DNA of 64,000 bases. Source: Piscinibacter gummiphilus. GTDB taxonomy: Bacteria; Pseudomonadota; Gammaproteobacteria; Burkholderiales; Burkholderiaceae_C. A program made the translations under genes and the position numbers. Positions within the stretch are counted from its first letter, which is position 1. Each line of letters starts with the position of its first letter. The notes beneath the pieces were generated by a model. That model was not told the origin of the DNA, did no database searches, and saw nothing but the letters and a program-made list of their open reading frames with translations. The stretch spans positions 2,604,001 to 2,668,000 of the forward strand of contig NZ_CP015118.1 in assembly GCF_002116905.1 (NCBI RefSeq), written 5' to 3'. Shown one piece after another: positions 46,148-55,430 of this stretch.

Positions 46148-47383
46148 ATGGCCACCCACACCGTCGATTCCCGCTACGCCTGGTTCCGCCTGATGGTCAC
46201 GCTGCTGCTGATGACCATCGGCAGCGGTTCCATGTACGTGATCGCGGTGGTGCTGCCGTCGGTGCAGGCCGAGTTCGGCGTGGCCCGCGCCGATGCATCG
46301 ATGCCCTACACGCTGATGATGATCGGCTTCGGGTTCGGCGGCATGCTGATGGGGCGCCTCGCCGACCGCTTCGGCGTGATGGTGCCCGCGCTGATCGGGT
46401 CCGCCGGCCTCGGCATCGGTTTCTTCGCCGCCGCGCACACGGGGGACATCTGGGCGTTCGGCCTCGCCCACGGCCTGCTGCTCGGCATGCTGGGCAGTTC
46501 GGCCACGTTCGGCCCGCTGGTGGCCGACGCCACGCTCTGGTTCGTGCGCCGCCGCGGCATCGCCGTGGCCCTGTGCGCCAGCGGCAACTACTTCGCCGGG
46601 GCCATCTGGCCGCCGGTGGTGCAGCATTTCATCCAGACCGAAGGCTGGCGCCAGACCTACATCGGCCTCGGCATCTTCTGCGCCGTGACGATGCCCCCGC
46701 TCGCGCTGCTGCTGCGCGCCCGCCCGCCCGCCGCCGTTGCCGCGGGGCAGGGCGCCGCCGGCACGGTGGGTTCCACGCGGCCCTTCGGCATGACGATGGG
46801 CGCGGCCCAGGCGCTGCTGTGCGTGGCGGGTGTCGCGTGCTGCGTCGCGATGGCCATGCCCCAGGTGCACATCGTGGCCTACTGCGGCGATCTCGGCTAC
46901 GGTGCCGCGCGTGGCGCCGAGATGCTGTCGCTGATGCTCGCCTGCGGCATCGTCAGCCGCGTGGCGTCCGGCGCCATCTGCGACCGCATCGGCGGCCTGC
47001 GCACGCTGCTGCTGGGTTCGGTGCTGCAGGGCGTGGCGCTGCTGCTGTTCCTGCCGTTCGACGGCCTCGTGTCCCTCTACGTCATCTCGGCCTTGTTCGG
47101 CCTGTTCCAGGGCGGCATCGTCCCGATGTACGCCATCATCGTGCGCGAGCATTTCCCCGCGGCCGAGGCGGGCGGACGGTTCGGCACGGTGCTGATGTGC
47201 ACGCTGTTCGGCATGGCGCTCGGCGGGTGGATGTCCGGCAAGGTGTTCGACCTCACCGGGTCGTACCAGGCGGCCTTCGTCAACGGCATCCTCTGGAACG
47301 CGCTGAACCTGTCGATCGCGGTGTTCCTGCTGCTGCGGGTGCGCCGGCTCGCCCGGTCCGGGGCGATGAGGCCGGCGCCCTGA
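46148..47383 (+). CDS. MFS transporter
   Basis: The 411-residue product has about twelve membrane helices in two halves. The loop 2-3 signature is GMLMGRLADRFGV, and a second copy (SGAICDRIGGLRTL) lies in the second half. It resembles MFS members that move organic acids (MCT-like), but the substrate is not shown. It converges on the hydroaromatic operon, ending 11 bases from the dehydratase-like gene, and may import a related acid. Confidence 0.8.
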   Translation: MATHTVDSRYAWFRLMVTLLLMTIGSGSMYVIAVVLPSVQAEFGVARADASMPYTLMMIGFGFGGMLMGRLADRFGVMVPALIGSAGLGIGFFAAAHTGDIWAFGLAHGLLLGMLGSSATFGPLVADATLWFVRRRGIAVALCASGNYFAGAIWPPVVQHFIQTEGWRQTYIGLGIFCAVTMPPLALLLRARPPAAVAAGQGAAGTVGSTRPFGMTMGAAQALLCVAGVACCVAMAMPQVHIVAYCGDLGYGAARGAEMLSLMLACGIVSRVASGAICDRIGGLRTLLLGSVLQGVALLLFLPFDGLVSLYVISALFGLFQGGIVPMYAIIVREHFPAAEAGGRFGTVLMCTLFGMALGGWMSGKVFDLTGSYQAAFVNGILWNALNLSIAVFLLLRVRRLARSGAMRPAP

Positions 47384-47393
47384 CGGCGCCTGC

Positions 47394-48293
47394 TCAGGCG
47401 CGCGACTTCAACCGCATCTGCCCCGGCAACGGCACCGACCGCCGAAGCACCCCGTCCTGCAGCCACACGGCCGAGCGCCACGCGCGCTGCGCGACGGTGA
47501 TGGGCTGCATCTGCTGGTAGTCGTCGTTGAACACCTCGAAGCTGTAGTCGCCGCGGTAGCCGAGGCGATCCAGCGCCGTCACGAAGTGCGCGAGCTGCTC
47601 GCTGTGCACCCCTTCGCCGGGGAACACGCGGAAGTGGCGCGCCGTGGTGATGCGCTCCTCCACCGAACGGATCTCCTGCCACATGAAGTCGGCCAGCTGC
47701 ACGAAGAAGATGCGGTCGGGGTCGAGGTCTTCCAGCTCCTCGAGCGGCGTCTTCGTCGCGAAGGCGTGGAAGGAGTCGAGCGCGAGGCCCAGGTTGGGGG
47801 CGTCGGCGCGGCACACGAGGTCCCAGGCCTGCGGGAACTCGTTGACGGTGCGGCCCCACGACAGCCCCTCGAACGCCACCTTGATGCCGAGCGGCAGCGC
47901 GAGCATCGCGAGCTTGCGCAGGTCGCGGGCCATCGCGTCGAGGTCGGTGGTGGCGTGCGTGGAGGTGGACGAGCACACGAGCAGCAGCTTCGAGCCCACG
48001 GCCTTGCACATCTCGAGCATCGACTTGGCGACGTCGATCTTGTAGTCGTGCAGGTGGCCCGAGAGGCCCTCGAAGTCGCGCAGCACCTGGAAGCCGCTCA
48101 CGCGCAGGCCGCTGTCGCGCACGAGCTTCGCGGCCGCTTCCAGGCCGCCGTCGTGGCCGGCCACGTCGCGGGCCGACAGCATCACCTGCGAGAAGCCGCC
48201 TTCACGGATGGCCTGCAGCTTCGTCGCGAGGCTGCCGGACATCGAGATGGTGTCCATGCCGAAGTCGGACACGTCGATCGGAGGTTGGGTCAT
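47394..48293 (-). CDS. 3-dehydroshikimate dehydratase-like TIM-barrel protein
   Basis: The 299-residue product belongs to the xylose isomerase-like superfamily. A plausible metal set is visible: Glu142 (AFEGLSW), Asp173 (ALDSFHAF), Gln199 (FVQLAD) and Glu253 (SFEVFND), the Glu-Asp-Gln-Glu pattern of AsbF/QuiC dehydratases that turn dehydroshikimate into protocatechuate. The next gene upstream encodes an HPPD-like VOC protein; in Pseudomonas QuiC these two halves are one protein. Type II dehydroquinase two genes upstream supports the pathway. It is the last gene of the long minus-strand operon. Confidence 0.75.
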   Translation of the reverse strand: MTQPPIDVSDFGMDTISMSGSLATKLQAIREGGFSQVMLSARDVAGHDGGLEAAAKLVRDSGLRVSGFQVLRDFEGLSGHLHDYKIDVAKSMLEMCKAVGSKLLLVCSSTSTHATTDLDAMARDLRKLAMLALPLGIKVAFEGLSWGRTVNEFPQAWDLVCRADAPNLGLALDSFHAFATKTPLEELEDLDPDRIFFVQLADFMWQEIRSVEERITTARHFRVFPGEGVHSEQLAHFVTALDRLGYRGDYSFEVFNDDYQQMQPITVAQRAWRSAVWLQDGVLRRSVPLPGQMRLKSRA

Positions 48294-48306
48294 GGCGGGC
48301 TCCGGG

Positions 48307-49158
48307 TCAGCGCTCGTCGTGCACGAGCTCGAACCACACGCCGCCCAGCCACGTCTCGGTGATCGCGCCGCGCGCGTCCGCCCCGGTGCCGTGCGAGTCG
48401 ACGAACGTGACGCCGCGCTGGCGCAGCTCCGCCATCGCGGCCGGGATGTCGGCCGCGCCGATGCCCACGCGCTCGAAACGTTCGGGCGATTCGTCGTCCG
48501 GCAGGTCGGGCAGGGGTTCGATCAGCTGCACGAAGAACTTGCCGCACGGGCTGCGCAGGATGCGGCCGGCGTGCAGCACGCCGAAGTGCGTCTCGGCCGG
48601 CGTCACCTGGAAGCCGAACAGCTCGCCGTAGAACTCGATCCAGTCGTTGATGCGATCGAGGCCCACGTACTGCACCACGCCGAACCAGTGCATGCCGGCG
48701 AGCGCCGGGGGCTTCTGGTCGACGGTGGGGATGGGCACGAAGTCCACGTCGTAGATCGAGAACTCGGTGTAGCGGTCGACGAAGTAGATGCGGCTGCTGC
48801 CCACGCCATGGATGGCGGGGATGTTGAGCTCCATCACCTCGACCTTCGTGGGCACGGCCCAGCCGCCCTTGGCGATCACCTGCTGGTACGCGCGCGCCGC
48901 GTCGCGCACGCGCAGCGCGATGGCCGAGATGCAGGGCGTCTCGCCCGGCGGCTCGTGGGCGTTGACGATGACGTTCATGTCGCCCTGGCGGTACAGCAGC
49001 ACCTCGCGCGAGCGGTGGCGGGCCACGGGGCGGAAGCCCATGACCTCGAGCACCTGGCCGAGGGCCTGCGGCTTGCTGGTGGCGTATTCGACGAACTCGA
49101 TGCCGTCGAGCTGCAGCGGGTTCGGCGAGTCGGCGAGGGCTTCGCGGATGCTGCTCAT
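48307..49158 (-). CDS. VOC-family protein resembling 4-hydroxyphenylpyruvate dioxygenase
   Basis: The 283-residue product has two glyoxalase/VOC repeats in the HPPD order (GIEFVEYAT in the first half, MHWFGVVQYVG and GGVWFELVH in the second). Of the usual iron ligands, His157 and Glu277 are present, but the middle histidine position reads VGIGAADI (231-238), with no His. Canonical HPPD activity is therefore doubtful. It overlaps aroQ by four bases and is followed by the dehydratase-like gene, so it looks like the detached second half of a QuiC-type protein. Confidence 0.7.
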   Translation of the reverse strand: MSSIREALADSPNPLQLDGIEFVEYATSKPQALGQVLEVMGFRPVARHRSREVLLYRQGDMNVIVNAHEPPGETPCISAIALRVRDAARAYQQVIAKGGWAVPTKVEVMELNIPAIHGVGSSRIYFVDRYTEFSIYDVDFVPIPTVDQKPPALAGMHWFGVVQYVGLDRINDWIEFYGELFGFQVTPAETHFGVLHAGRILRSPCGKFFVQLIEPLPDLPDDESPERFERVGIGAADIPAAMAELRQRGVTFVDSHGTGADARGAITETWLGGVWFELVHDER

Positions 49159-49613
49159 GCGGGCCTCCCGAACTTGCGGGCCAGGCCTTCGATGGCGATG
49201 GCGTAGCCGTCGACGCCGAAGCCCACCACGATGCCGGCAGCGGCCGGCGAGATGTACGAATGGTGGCGGAACGATTCGCGGGCGTGCACGTTCGAGATGT
49301 GTGTCTCGATCACCGGCACCTCGGCGCCCTTGATGGCGTCGTGCAGCGCGACGGACGTGTGCGTGTAGGCGCCGGGGTTGAACACCACGCCCAGCACCTC
49401 GCCGGCCTTCACGCCGCGGCCGGCTTCCTGGAGGGCGTCGATCAGCACGCCTTCATGGTTGCTCTGGCGGAAGTCGATCTCGAAGCCGATCTTCGCGGCG
49501 GTGTCGCGGCAGAGCGTTTCGACGTCGGCGAGGGTGGCGGCGCCGTACACACCCGGCTCGCGCTGGCCCAGCAGGTTCAGGTTGGGTCCGTTGAGGACGA
49601 GGATCTTGCGCAT
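49155..49613 (-). CDS. aroQ: Type II 3-dehydroquinate dehydratase
   Basis: The 152-residue product interconverts 3-dehydroquinate and 3-dehydroshikimate. The start is ATG 49613, with GGAG nearby. NGPNLNLLGQREPGVYG carries catalytic Tyr23, NPGAYTHTSVALHDA the acid-base histidine region and ETHISNVHARE the substrate site. Type II enzymes serve both synthesis and quinate breakdown; the operon here favours breakdown. Confidence 0.93.
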   Translation of the reverse strand: MRKILVLNGPNLNLLGQREPGVYGAATLADVETLCRDTAAKIGFEIDFRQSNHEGVLIDALQEAGRGVKAGEVLGVVFNPGAYTHTSVALHDAIKGAEVPVIETHISNVHARESFRHHSYISPAAAGIVVGFGVDGYAIAIEGLARKFGRPA

Positions 49614-49642
49614 CGGAAGGTCTCCTTGGGAGGGTTCGGGAG

Positions 49643-50692
49643 TCAGCGTACGACGACGGCGCGTTCCGTGCGCGCCGCCTCGGCAACGGCCAGCGTCACC
49701 TGCAGTGTCTTTCGGGCATCGGCCGCGGTCACGCGCGGCGTGACCTCGCCGCGGATCACCTGGCAGAAGTGGGCGAGCTGGTTGGCGAGCGGGTCCACGT
49801 CCGGCAGCGGCAGCGTCTTCGTGGTGAGCGGTGCCCACCACGAGCGCTCGCCGGCGTAGTGGCGAAGCCGCATCGTGGGCACCTCCAGCGAGCCGTTCGT
49901 GCCGGCGATCACGTAGCAGTCCTCGTCGGCGTGGTGGTCGTAGCTCTTGTTCTCGCCGGCGGTCTGCTCCCAGCTGCGCGGGCTGGCCGCGCAGTCGGAC
50001 AGGATGAACGTGCCGAGCGCACCGTTGGCGAAGCGCAGGTTGATGGCGACCGTGTCCTCGACGGGGAAGCCGCGGATGGCCCTCGACGCGAAGGCCTGGA
50101 CCTCGACGATGTCGCCGACGAGGGCGCGCAGGTTGTCGATCTCGTGCACGAGGTTGATCAGGATCGGGCCGCCGCCCGGCTGCGTGCGCCAGGGGCCGTC
50201 GACGAAGTACTGGTCGGGCTTGACGAAGGTGGCGCTGGCGTTGACCGACACGATGCGGCCGAGCACGCCGCTCTGCACCGTCTCCACCGCGCGTTCGAGG
50301 ATCGCGCTGTGGCGGCGGTGGTGGCCCACGAGCACCGGCACCTGCGTGCGCGCCGCGGCCTCGACGAGGCGCTGGGCCTCGTCCACCGTGTCGGCGACGG
50401 GTTTCTCGACGAGCACCGGCACGCCGGCCTCCAGGCAGAGCAGGGCGCCGGGCACGTGCAGCGCATTGGGGGTCGCGAGGATCACGCCGTCGGGCTTCTC
50501 CGCGGCGAGCAGCGCGGCGAGGTCCGCGTACAGCGGCACGCCGTGTTCGGACGCGAGGGCCGCCGCGGCGGGCGACGGGTCGGCGATGGCCGCGAGGTCG
50601 CAGCCGTGGAGCAGGGCGATGCGTTGCGCGTGCGCGCGGCCGATCAGGCCGGCGCCGGCGATGGCGAGACGCAAGGGTCGGACGGTGTCCAT
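49643..50692 (-). CDS. Gfo/Idh/MocA-family dehydrogenase
   Basis: The 349-residue product has an N-terminal Rossmann fold (LAIAGAGLIGRAHAQRI) and the family signature EKPVAD. HEIDNLRAL fits the catalytic HxxD region. These enzymes oxidise a ring or sugar hydroxyl with NAD(P). In this operon quinate or shikimate to the dehydro form is plausible, but an inositol- or sugar-type substrate cannot be excluded. I start at ATG 50692 with a GAGAGA ribosome site; aroQ follows 29 bases later. Confidence 0.8.
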   Translation of the reverse strand: MDTVRPLRLAIAGAGLIGRAHAQRIALLHGCDLAAIADPSPAAAALASEHGVPLYADLAALLAAEKPDGVILATPNALHVPGALLCLEAGVPVLVEKPVADTVDEAQRLVEAAARTQVPVLVGHHRRHSAILERAVETVQSGVLGRIVSVNASATFVKPDQYFVDGPWRTQPGGGPILINLVHEIDNLRALVGDIVEVQAFASRAIRGFPVEDTVAINLRFANGALGTFILSDCAASPRSWEQTAGENKSYDHHADEDCYVIAGTNGSLEVPTMRLRHYAGERSWWAPLTTKTLPLPDVDPLANQLAHFCQVIRGEVTPRVTAADARKTLQVTLAVAEAARTERAVVVR

Positions 50693-50717
50693 GGAATCTC
50701 TCTCACTTTCATGGCGA

Positions 50718-50737
50718 CCGGGCAAGGCGCTGCCCGG
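50718..50737 (-). other. Hairpin between livF and the Gfo/Idh/MocA gene
   Basis: CCGGGCA and TGCCCGG form a seven-base stem around a six-base loop in the 93-base gap 50693-50785. No T-run follows on the minus strand. It may adjust downstream expression or mark an mRNA processing site. Confidence 0.4.
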
Positions 50738-50785
50738 CCCGCCCGCGGCGGGGTGTCGTGTGGGTCGGTCGGGCGGGTGTGGCGG

Positions 50786-51532
50786 TCAGGCGGCGGCCGG
50801 GGCGGGCGCCGCGTGCGCGCCCCCGAGGAACAGCCGTTCGATGTTGGGATCGTTGAGGAGCTCGTCGGCGGCCTTGTGCAGCACGAGGCGGCCCGACTCG
50901 AGCGCGATGGCCTCGTCGGCCATCTTCAGCGCGCTCTTGACGTTCTGCTCGACCATCAGCACCGTGGTGCCCTGTTCGGCGAGCTTGCGCAGCAGCTTGA
51001 ACACGTCGGCCACCACCATCGGGCTCAGGCCGATCGATGGTTCGTCGATCAGGATGACCTTCGGGCGCAGCAGCAGTGCGCGGCCCACCTCGAGCTGCTT
51101 CTGCTCGCCCCCCGAGAGGGACGCGGCCGCGCTGTGCAGCCGCTCCTTCACGCGTGGGAACAGGTCCAGCACCTCGGGGATGCGCTCGCGGCAGGTCTTC
51201 ATGCCGAGCGTGATGCCGCCGAGCTCCAGGTTCTCCATCACGGACAGCTGGCCGAAGAGGTTGCGGCCCTGCGGCACGAAGGCCACGCCGTGTTCCACGA
51301 GCAGGCTCTTGGCGCTGGCGCCCGTGATGTCCTGCCCGTCGAGCTTGATGGAGCCGTTGCGCACCTTCAGCATGCCGAAGAGTGTCTTCAGCACGGTGGA
51401 CTTGCCGGCGCCGTTCGGGCCCAGCAGCAGCGTGATCTTGCCGCGCTTGGCCTTGAAGCTCAGGTTGTTGAGGATCATGAAGTCGCCGTAGCCGGCAACC
51501 ACGTCGTCGAATTCGATGGCGATCGGGTCCAT
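50786..51532 (-). CDS. livF: Liv-type ABC transporter ATP-binding protein
   Basis: The 248-residue ATPase has Walker A LLGPNGAGKST, signature LSGGEQKQLE and Walker B VILIDEPSIGL, and is of the LivF type. I start at ATG 51532; a longer frame runs back into livG. A Pro/Ala tail closes the protein. With LivG, LivM, LivH and the binding protein it makes a complete importer. The symbol names the family, not leucine as substrate. Confidence 0.88.
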   Translation of the reverse strand: MDPIAIEFDDVVAGYGDFMILNNLSFKAKRGKITLLLGPNGAGKSTVLKTLFGMLKVRNGSIKLDGQDITGASAKSLLVEHGVAFVPQGRNLFGQLSVMENLELGGITLGMKTCRERIPEVLDLFPRVKERLHSAAASLSGGEQKQLEVGRALLLRPKVILIDEPSIGLSPMVVADVFKLLRKLAEQGTTVLMVEQNVKSALKMADEAIALESGRLVLHKAADELLNDPNIERLFLGGAHAAPAPAAA

Positions 51533-51537
51533 GGTTC

Positions 51538-52284
51538 TCAGTTCCCCAGGTAGGCGTCGAGCACTTGCTTGTTCGCGCGGATCTCGGCGGGCGTGCCGAT
51601 GGCCATGACCTTGCCTTCCACCATCACCATGATGCGGTGGCACAGGTCCATCACGAAGTCCATGTTGTGCTCGATCACGATGAAGCTGCCCGAGCGGGAC
51701 TGGTTCAGTTCCTTGAGCAGCGTGCTGATGCCGCCCACGAGGCTCGGGTTCACGCCGGCGCACGGCTCGTCGAGCAGCACGAGGGCCGGCTCGCTCATGA
51801 AGGCCATCGCGATGTCCACCAGCTTCTGCTGGCCGTAGCTCAGCTCGCCGGCCTTCTTGTGCGCGACGTGCCGGATGCGGAACTGGTCGATCAGCGCGTC
51901 GGCCTTGGCACCCAGGCCCGAGTCGCCCGGGGCGAACATGCGGCTGAACATCGAGCCCTGGTGTTCCTGCGCGGCGACGAGCAGGTTGTCGCGCACGGAC
52001 ATCTTGCCGAACACCTGCAGCGTCTGGAACGTGCGGCCCACGCCGCGCCGGTTCAGCTCGAGCGGCGAGAGGCCGGTGATGTTCTGGCCGTTGAGCTCGA
52101 TCGAGCCTTCGTTCGGCGTGATCTGCCCGAGCACGCTGTTGAACATCGTCGTCTTGCCCGAGCCGTTGGGCCCGATGACGCCGAAGATCTCGCCGGGCAT
52201 GACCTCGAAGGAGACCCCGCCCACGGCCTGGATGGCCCCGTACGCCTTCTTCAGGCCGGTGACTTTGAGAAGCGGTGCGCTCAC
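51538..52284 (-). CDS. livG: Liv-type ABC transporter ATP-binding protein
   Basis: The 248-residue ATPase has Walker A VIGPNGSGKTT, a variant signature LSYGQQKLVDIA and Walker B LVLLDEPCAGVNP, all typical of LivG. It overlaps livM by four bases and ends five bases before livF. Confidence 0.88.
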   Translation of the reverse strand: MSAPLLKVTGLKKAYGAIQAVGGVSFEVMPGEIFGVIGPNGSGKTTMFNSVLGQITPNEGSIELNGQNITGLSPLELNRRGVGRTFQTLQVFGKMSVRDNLLVAAQEHQGSMFSRMFAPGDSGLGAKADALIDQFRIRHVAHKKAGELSYGQQKLVDIAMAFMSEPALVLLDEPCAGVNPSLVGGISTLLKELNQSRSGSFIVIEHNMDFVMDLCHRIMVMVEGKVMAIGTPAEIRANKQVLDAYLGN

Positions 52285-53270
52285 GATTGGACTCCCACGG
52301 CACGGGCGGCCGACTGGCGGGCCGCGGAGGCTTCACGCGCCAGGCGGCGCGCCTTGATGCGGTCGGGGATGCTCAGCAGGCCGTCGGGCAGCCACAGCAT
52401 CAGCAGCACGACCATGATGCCGAACACGAACAGGTACCAGGCCTGCGCGAAGCGCAGCCACTCGGGCAGCAGCACGCCCACGGCGGCACCGAGCACCGGG
52501 CCGAAGAAGTAGCCGGGACCGCCGACCACCACCATCAGGTACATCATGATCGACGTGCCGACCGAGAACGGCGCGGGTTCGATGAACTGCACGAGGTGGG
52601 CGAACAGGGCGCCCGCGATGCCGGCATAGGTCGCGCCGATCGCGAACGACAGCAGCGTGTACGACTGCACGTTGATGCCGAGGCTCTCCGCGCGGATCGG
52701 GTTGTCGCGCAGCGCGGTGAACGCCTTGCCCCACGGCGAGCGCATCAGGCCCCACAACAGGCCGGCCAGCAGCACCGTCATGCCGAGGATGAAGTAGTAG
52801 AACGACAGGTTCTTCTCGAGGCTCAGGCCCAGCAGCGAGGGACGGCCGTAGGCACTGATGTCCATGCCGAAGGTGCCGCCGGTCAGCCACTCTTCATTGC
52901 GCATCACGAGCCACACGGCGGTGTTGAAGCCCAGGGTCGCGAACGCGAGGTAGATGGTCTGCACGCGCAGGGCCGGGAAGCCGAGGCCGATGCCGATGAT
53001 GAAGCAGCCGACCGCCGCGATGGGCAGGCCCAGCCAGAAGCTGATGCCGGCCTTCGCGAGGATGGCGACGGTGTAGGCGCCGATGCCGAAGAACGCGGCG
53101 TGGCCGAGGGACTTCTGGCCGGCGTAGCCGACGGTGAGGTTCAGGCCCATCGTCGCGATGACGAACACGAGCCAGTAGCTGACGAGGTAGATGCCGTAGT
53201 TCTTGAGGAACGGCGGCACGGCGAGCAGCAGCACGAGGCCGGCGATGCCGAAGAGGGTGGAGCGGTTCAT
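52281..53270 (-). CDS. livM: Liv-type ABC transporter permease
   Basis: The 329-residue permease has about eight to ten membrane helices and the LivM loop GLNLTVGYAGQKSLGHAAFF. RDNPIRAESLGINV is the coupling segment that meets the ATPase. I start at ATG 53270. The last 25 residues are basic and cytoplasmic. Confidence 0.88.
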   Translation of the reverse strand: MNRSTLFGIAGLVLLLAVPPFLKNYGIYLVSYWLVFVIATMGLNLTVGYAGQKSLGHAAFFGIGAYTVAILAKAGISFWLGLPIAAVGCFIIGIGLGFPALRVQTIYLAFATLGFNTAVWLVMRNEEWLTGGTFGMDISAYGRPSLLGLSLEKNLSFYYFILGMTVLLAGLLWGLMRSPWGKAFTALRDNPIRAESLGINVQSYTLLSFAIGATYAGIAGALFAHLVQFIEPAPFSVGTSIMMYLMVVVGGPGYFFGPVLGAAVGVLLPEWLRFAQAWYLFVFGIMVVLLMLWLPDGLLSIPDRIKARRLAREASAARQSAARAVGVQS

Positions 53271-53293
53271 GGGGTGTGTCTCGCGAAACGTTG

Positions 53294-54169
53294 TCAGACC
53301 TTGCGTTCGACCGACTTGCCCAGCAGACCCTGCGGCTTGAACAGGATCACGAGCATGAAGATCACGAGCGCCACGGCGTCCTTGTAGGCGGGCGAGATGT
53401 AGGCCGCGGCCAGGTTCTCGCAGACGCCCACGATCAGTCCGCCGAGCAGGGCCCCGCGGCTGTTGTTGAAGCCGCCGATGATCGCGGCGAAGAAGGCCTT
53501 GTTGCCGAGCGACTCGCCCATGTCGAACTTGGCGAGGTAGGTCGGCGTGACCAGCAGCGCGGCGGCGCAGGCCAGCAGCGCGTTGATGGCGAAGGTGTAG
53601 AAGATCATGCGCGGCACGTTGATGCCGAGCACGGTCGCGCTGTCGGTGTTCTGCGCCACGGCCTGCATCGCGCGGCCCGTCACCGTCTTGGCGAGGAAGG
53701 CCTGCGTGCCGAGCACGAGCACCAGGGCGAGGGCGAGGGTGCCCACGTCGGCCAGCGTGACGGTCACGCCGGCGATGTTGAAGAGCTTGTCGGCGAAGAG
53801 GCTCGGGAACGGATGGGCCTCGGCGCTGTAGCCCGCGCGGATGCCGTTGCGCATCGCGATGGCGAGGCCGATGGTGGCCACGACGATCGGCATCATGCCG
53901 AACTTGAGCAGCGGGTCGGCGATGCCGCGCTTGAAGCCCAGGCCGAGCACGAGCACGGCGACGGCACAGGTGAAGAGGAAGCTCAGGATGAGCGGCGCAC
54001 CCATCGCGGAGAACGCCAGCATCATGAACGCCGGCAGCATCACGAACTCGCCCTGGGCGAAGTTGATGGTGCCCGACGCCTGCCAAAGCAACGTGAAGCC
54101 GAGCGCGGCCAGGGCGTAGATGCTGCCCGTGGCCATGCCTGAAAGAAAGAGTTGGAGGAAGTCGGTCAT
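53294..54169 (-). CDS. livH: Liv-type ABC transporter permease
   Basis: The 291-residue permease has the LivH start (GMATGSIYALAALGFTLLWQ) and the membrane loop TINFAQGEFVMLPAF. VAQNTDSATVLGINV is the ATPase-contact segment. I start at ATG 54169. A GC-rich hairpin separates it from the binding-protein gene, as is common where the binding protein is made in excess. Confidence 0.88.
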   Translation of the reverse strand: MTDFLQLFLSGMATGSIYALAALGFTLLWQASGTINFAQGEFVMLPAFMMLAFSAMGAPLILSFLFTCAVAVLVLGLGFKRGIADPLLKFGMMPIVVATIGLAIAMRNGIRAGYSAEAHPFPSLFADKLFNIAGVTVTLADVGTLALALVLVLGTQAFLAKTVTGRAMQAVAQNTDSATVLGINVPRMIFYTFAINALLACAAALLVTPTYLAKFDMGESLGNKAFFAAIIGGFNNSRGALLGGLIVGVCENLAAAYISPAYKDAVALVIFMLVILFKPQGLLGKSVERKV

Positions 54170-54199
54170 CTTGCTCTCGCGTAGGGATGAGTCCGCCCA

Positions 54200-54221
54200 C
54201 CGCGGCACACGCGTGCCGCGG
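54200..54221 (-). other. Hairpin between the binding-protein gene and livH
   Basis: CCGCGGCAC and GTGCCGCGG form a perfect nine-base stem around ACGC in the 89-base gap. No T-run follows. A smaller stem, CCGCC/GGCGG, lies at 54240-54256. Such hairpins often protect the upstream binding-protein message from 3' decay. Confidence 0.5.
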
Positions 54222-54258
54222 GGAAAGCGAACCGGAACGCCGCCTTGGGGAGGCGGAT

Positions 54259-55392
54259 TTACTTCTTGGACAGCGGAGGCAGCGTTTCCTTGACCTCTTG
54301 CTTGCCACCCTTGACCTCGACGATGAAGCTTTCGCGGTCGAGGTCGCCGTTGTTGTCGATGGACACGTCCATGATCACGCCGGGTTCCTTGGCGGCGCTG
54401 ATGTGCAGGCCGTGCAGGGCCTTGGCGACGGCGACGCGGTCGGCCTTGCCGGCCTTCTCGATGCCGGCCTTGAGCATGTAGACGCTGGTGTAGCCCTTGA
54501 TGCCGTTGTGGTCCGACACGTAGTTGTAGGCCTTCTCGAACTTGGCGCGGAAGGCACGCATCGTCGGGATCGGCGCGTCGACGGTCAGGCCCACGTGGGC
54601 GAGGGCGCCGTTGGCGGCGTCGCCGGCGAGGTCGATGACCTTCTGGCCCGTGAGGGTGGTCTCGCCGATGATCGGCTTGGTCCAGCCCTGCTTGCGCAGT
54701 TCACGCAGCGCGCGGGCCGATTCCTCTTCGTTGGTGTAGACGAAGATGGCGTCGGCGTTGCTCTGCTTGGCCTTGAGCACCGGGGCGGAGAAGTCGACCT
54801 GGCCGGAGTCGGTGGAGATGTCGGCGACGACCTTCAGGCCGGCGGCGGCGGCAGCGGTGTTGAAGGCGTCGCGGCCGCCCTTGCCGAAGTCGTTGTTGAC
54901 GAACACGACGGCCACGGTCTTGGCCTTGAGGTTCGAGGCCAGATAGCGCGCGAGCTTCGGCATCGACGTGGTCTGCGTGAAGCTGGTGCGGAAGACGTAC
55001 GGGTTGCCCTGCTGCGTGATCGAGGCGGCTTCGGCGCCGGTGAAGTTCGGCACTTCGGCGCGGCGGGTCTCCGCCATGCTGACGATCATCGAACCCGAGA
55101 ACGTGGGGCCGAACACGGCGAAGGCGCCGTCGTCCACCGCCTTGGTCGCGAGGCCCTTGGCCACGCCGGGGTTCGACTGGGTGTCGTTCACCGAGGCCTG
55201 GATCTTCTGGCCCAGGATGCCGCCGGCCGCGTTGATTTCCTTCACGGCGAGGTCGAGCCCGTTCTTGAAGTTGGTGCCGGCGGTGGCGCCTGCGCCCGAC
55301 AACTCCTGGATGACGGCGATCTTGATCTGTGCGTGTGCGGCGCCGGCGGCGAGTGCGCAGGCGGTGAGGGCGGCCAGGTGGATCTTTTTCAT
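54259..55392 (-). CDS. Liv-type periplasmic substrate-binding protein
   Basis: The 377-residue product has a signal peptide (MKKIHLAALTACALAAGAAHA) and a two-lobed Peripla_BP_6 fold: IKIAVIQELSGAGATAGTNF in lobe one, AVFGPTFSGSM, and VAVVFVNNDFGKGGRDAF in lobe two. This family binds branched-chain amino acids, but also amides and aromatic acids. Being first of the transporter genes and flanked by hydroaromatic enzymes, quinate or shikimate is the likely ligand. This ligand is inferred from context only. Confidence 0.88.
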   Translation of the reverse strand: MKKIHLAALTACALAAGAAHAQIKIAVIQELSGAGATAGTNFKNGLDLAVKEINAAGGILGQKIQASVNDTQSNPGVAKGLATKAVDDGAFAVFGPTFSGSMIVSMAETRRAEVPNFTGAEAASITQQGNPYVFRTSFTQTTSMPKLARYLASNLKAKTVAVVFVNNDFGKGGRDAFNTAAAAAGLKVVADISTDSGQVDFSAPVLKAKQSNADAIFVYTNEEESARALRELRKQGWTKPIIGETTLTGQKVIDLAGDAANGALAHVGLTVDAPIPTMRAFRAKFEKAYNYVSDHNGIKGYTSVYMLKAGIEKAGKADRVAVAKALHGLHISAAKEPGVIMDVSIDNNGDLDRESFIVEVKGGKQEVKETLPPLSKK

Positions 55393-55430
55393 GATGGTCT
55401 TCTGCTCAGTGGGCTGGGGGGAGATCGGCA

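Noticed and set aside
50786..55392. A branched-chain amino acid transporter
   Set aside because: The family name fits, but the genes are embedded among hydroaromatic enzymes, so leucine as the substrate is not supported by context.
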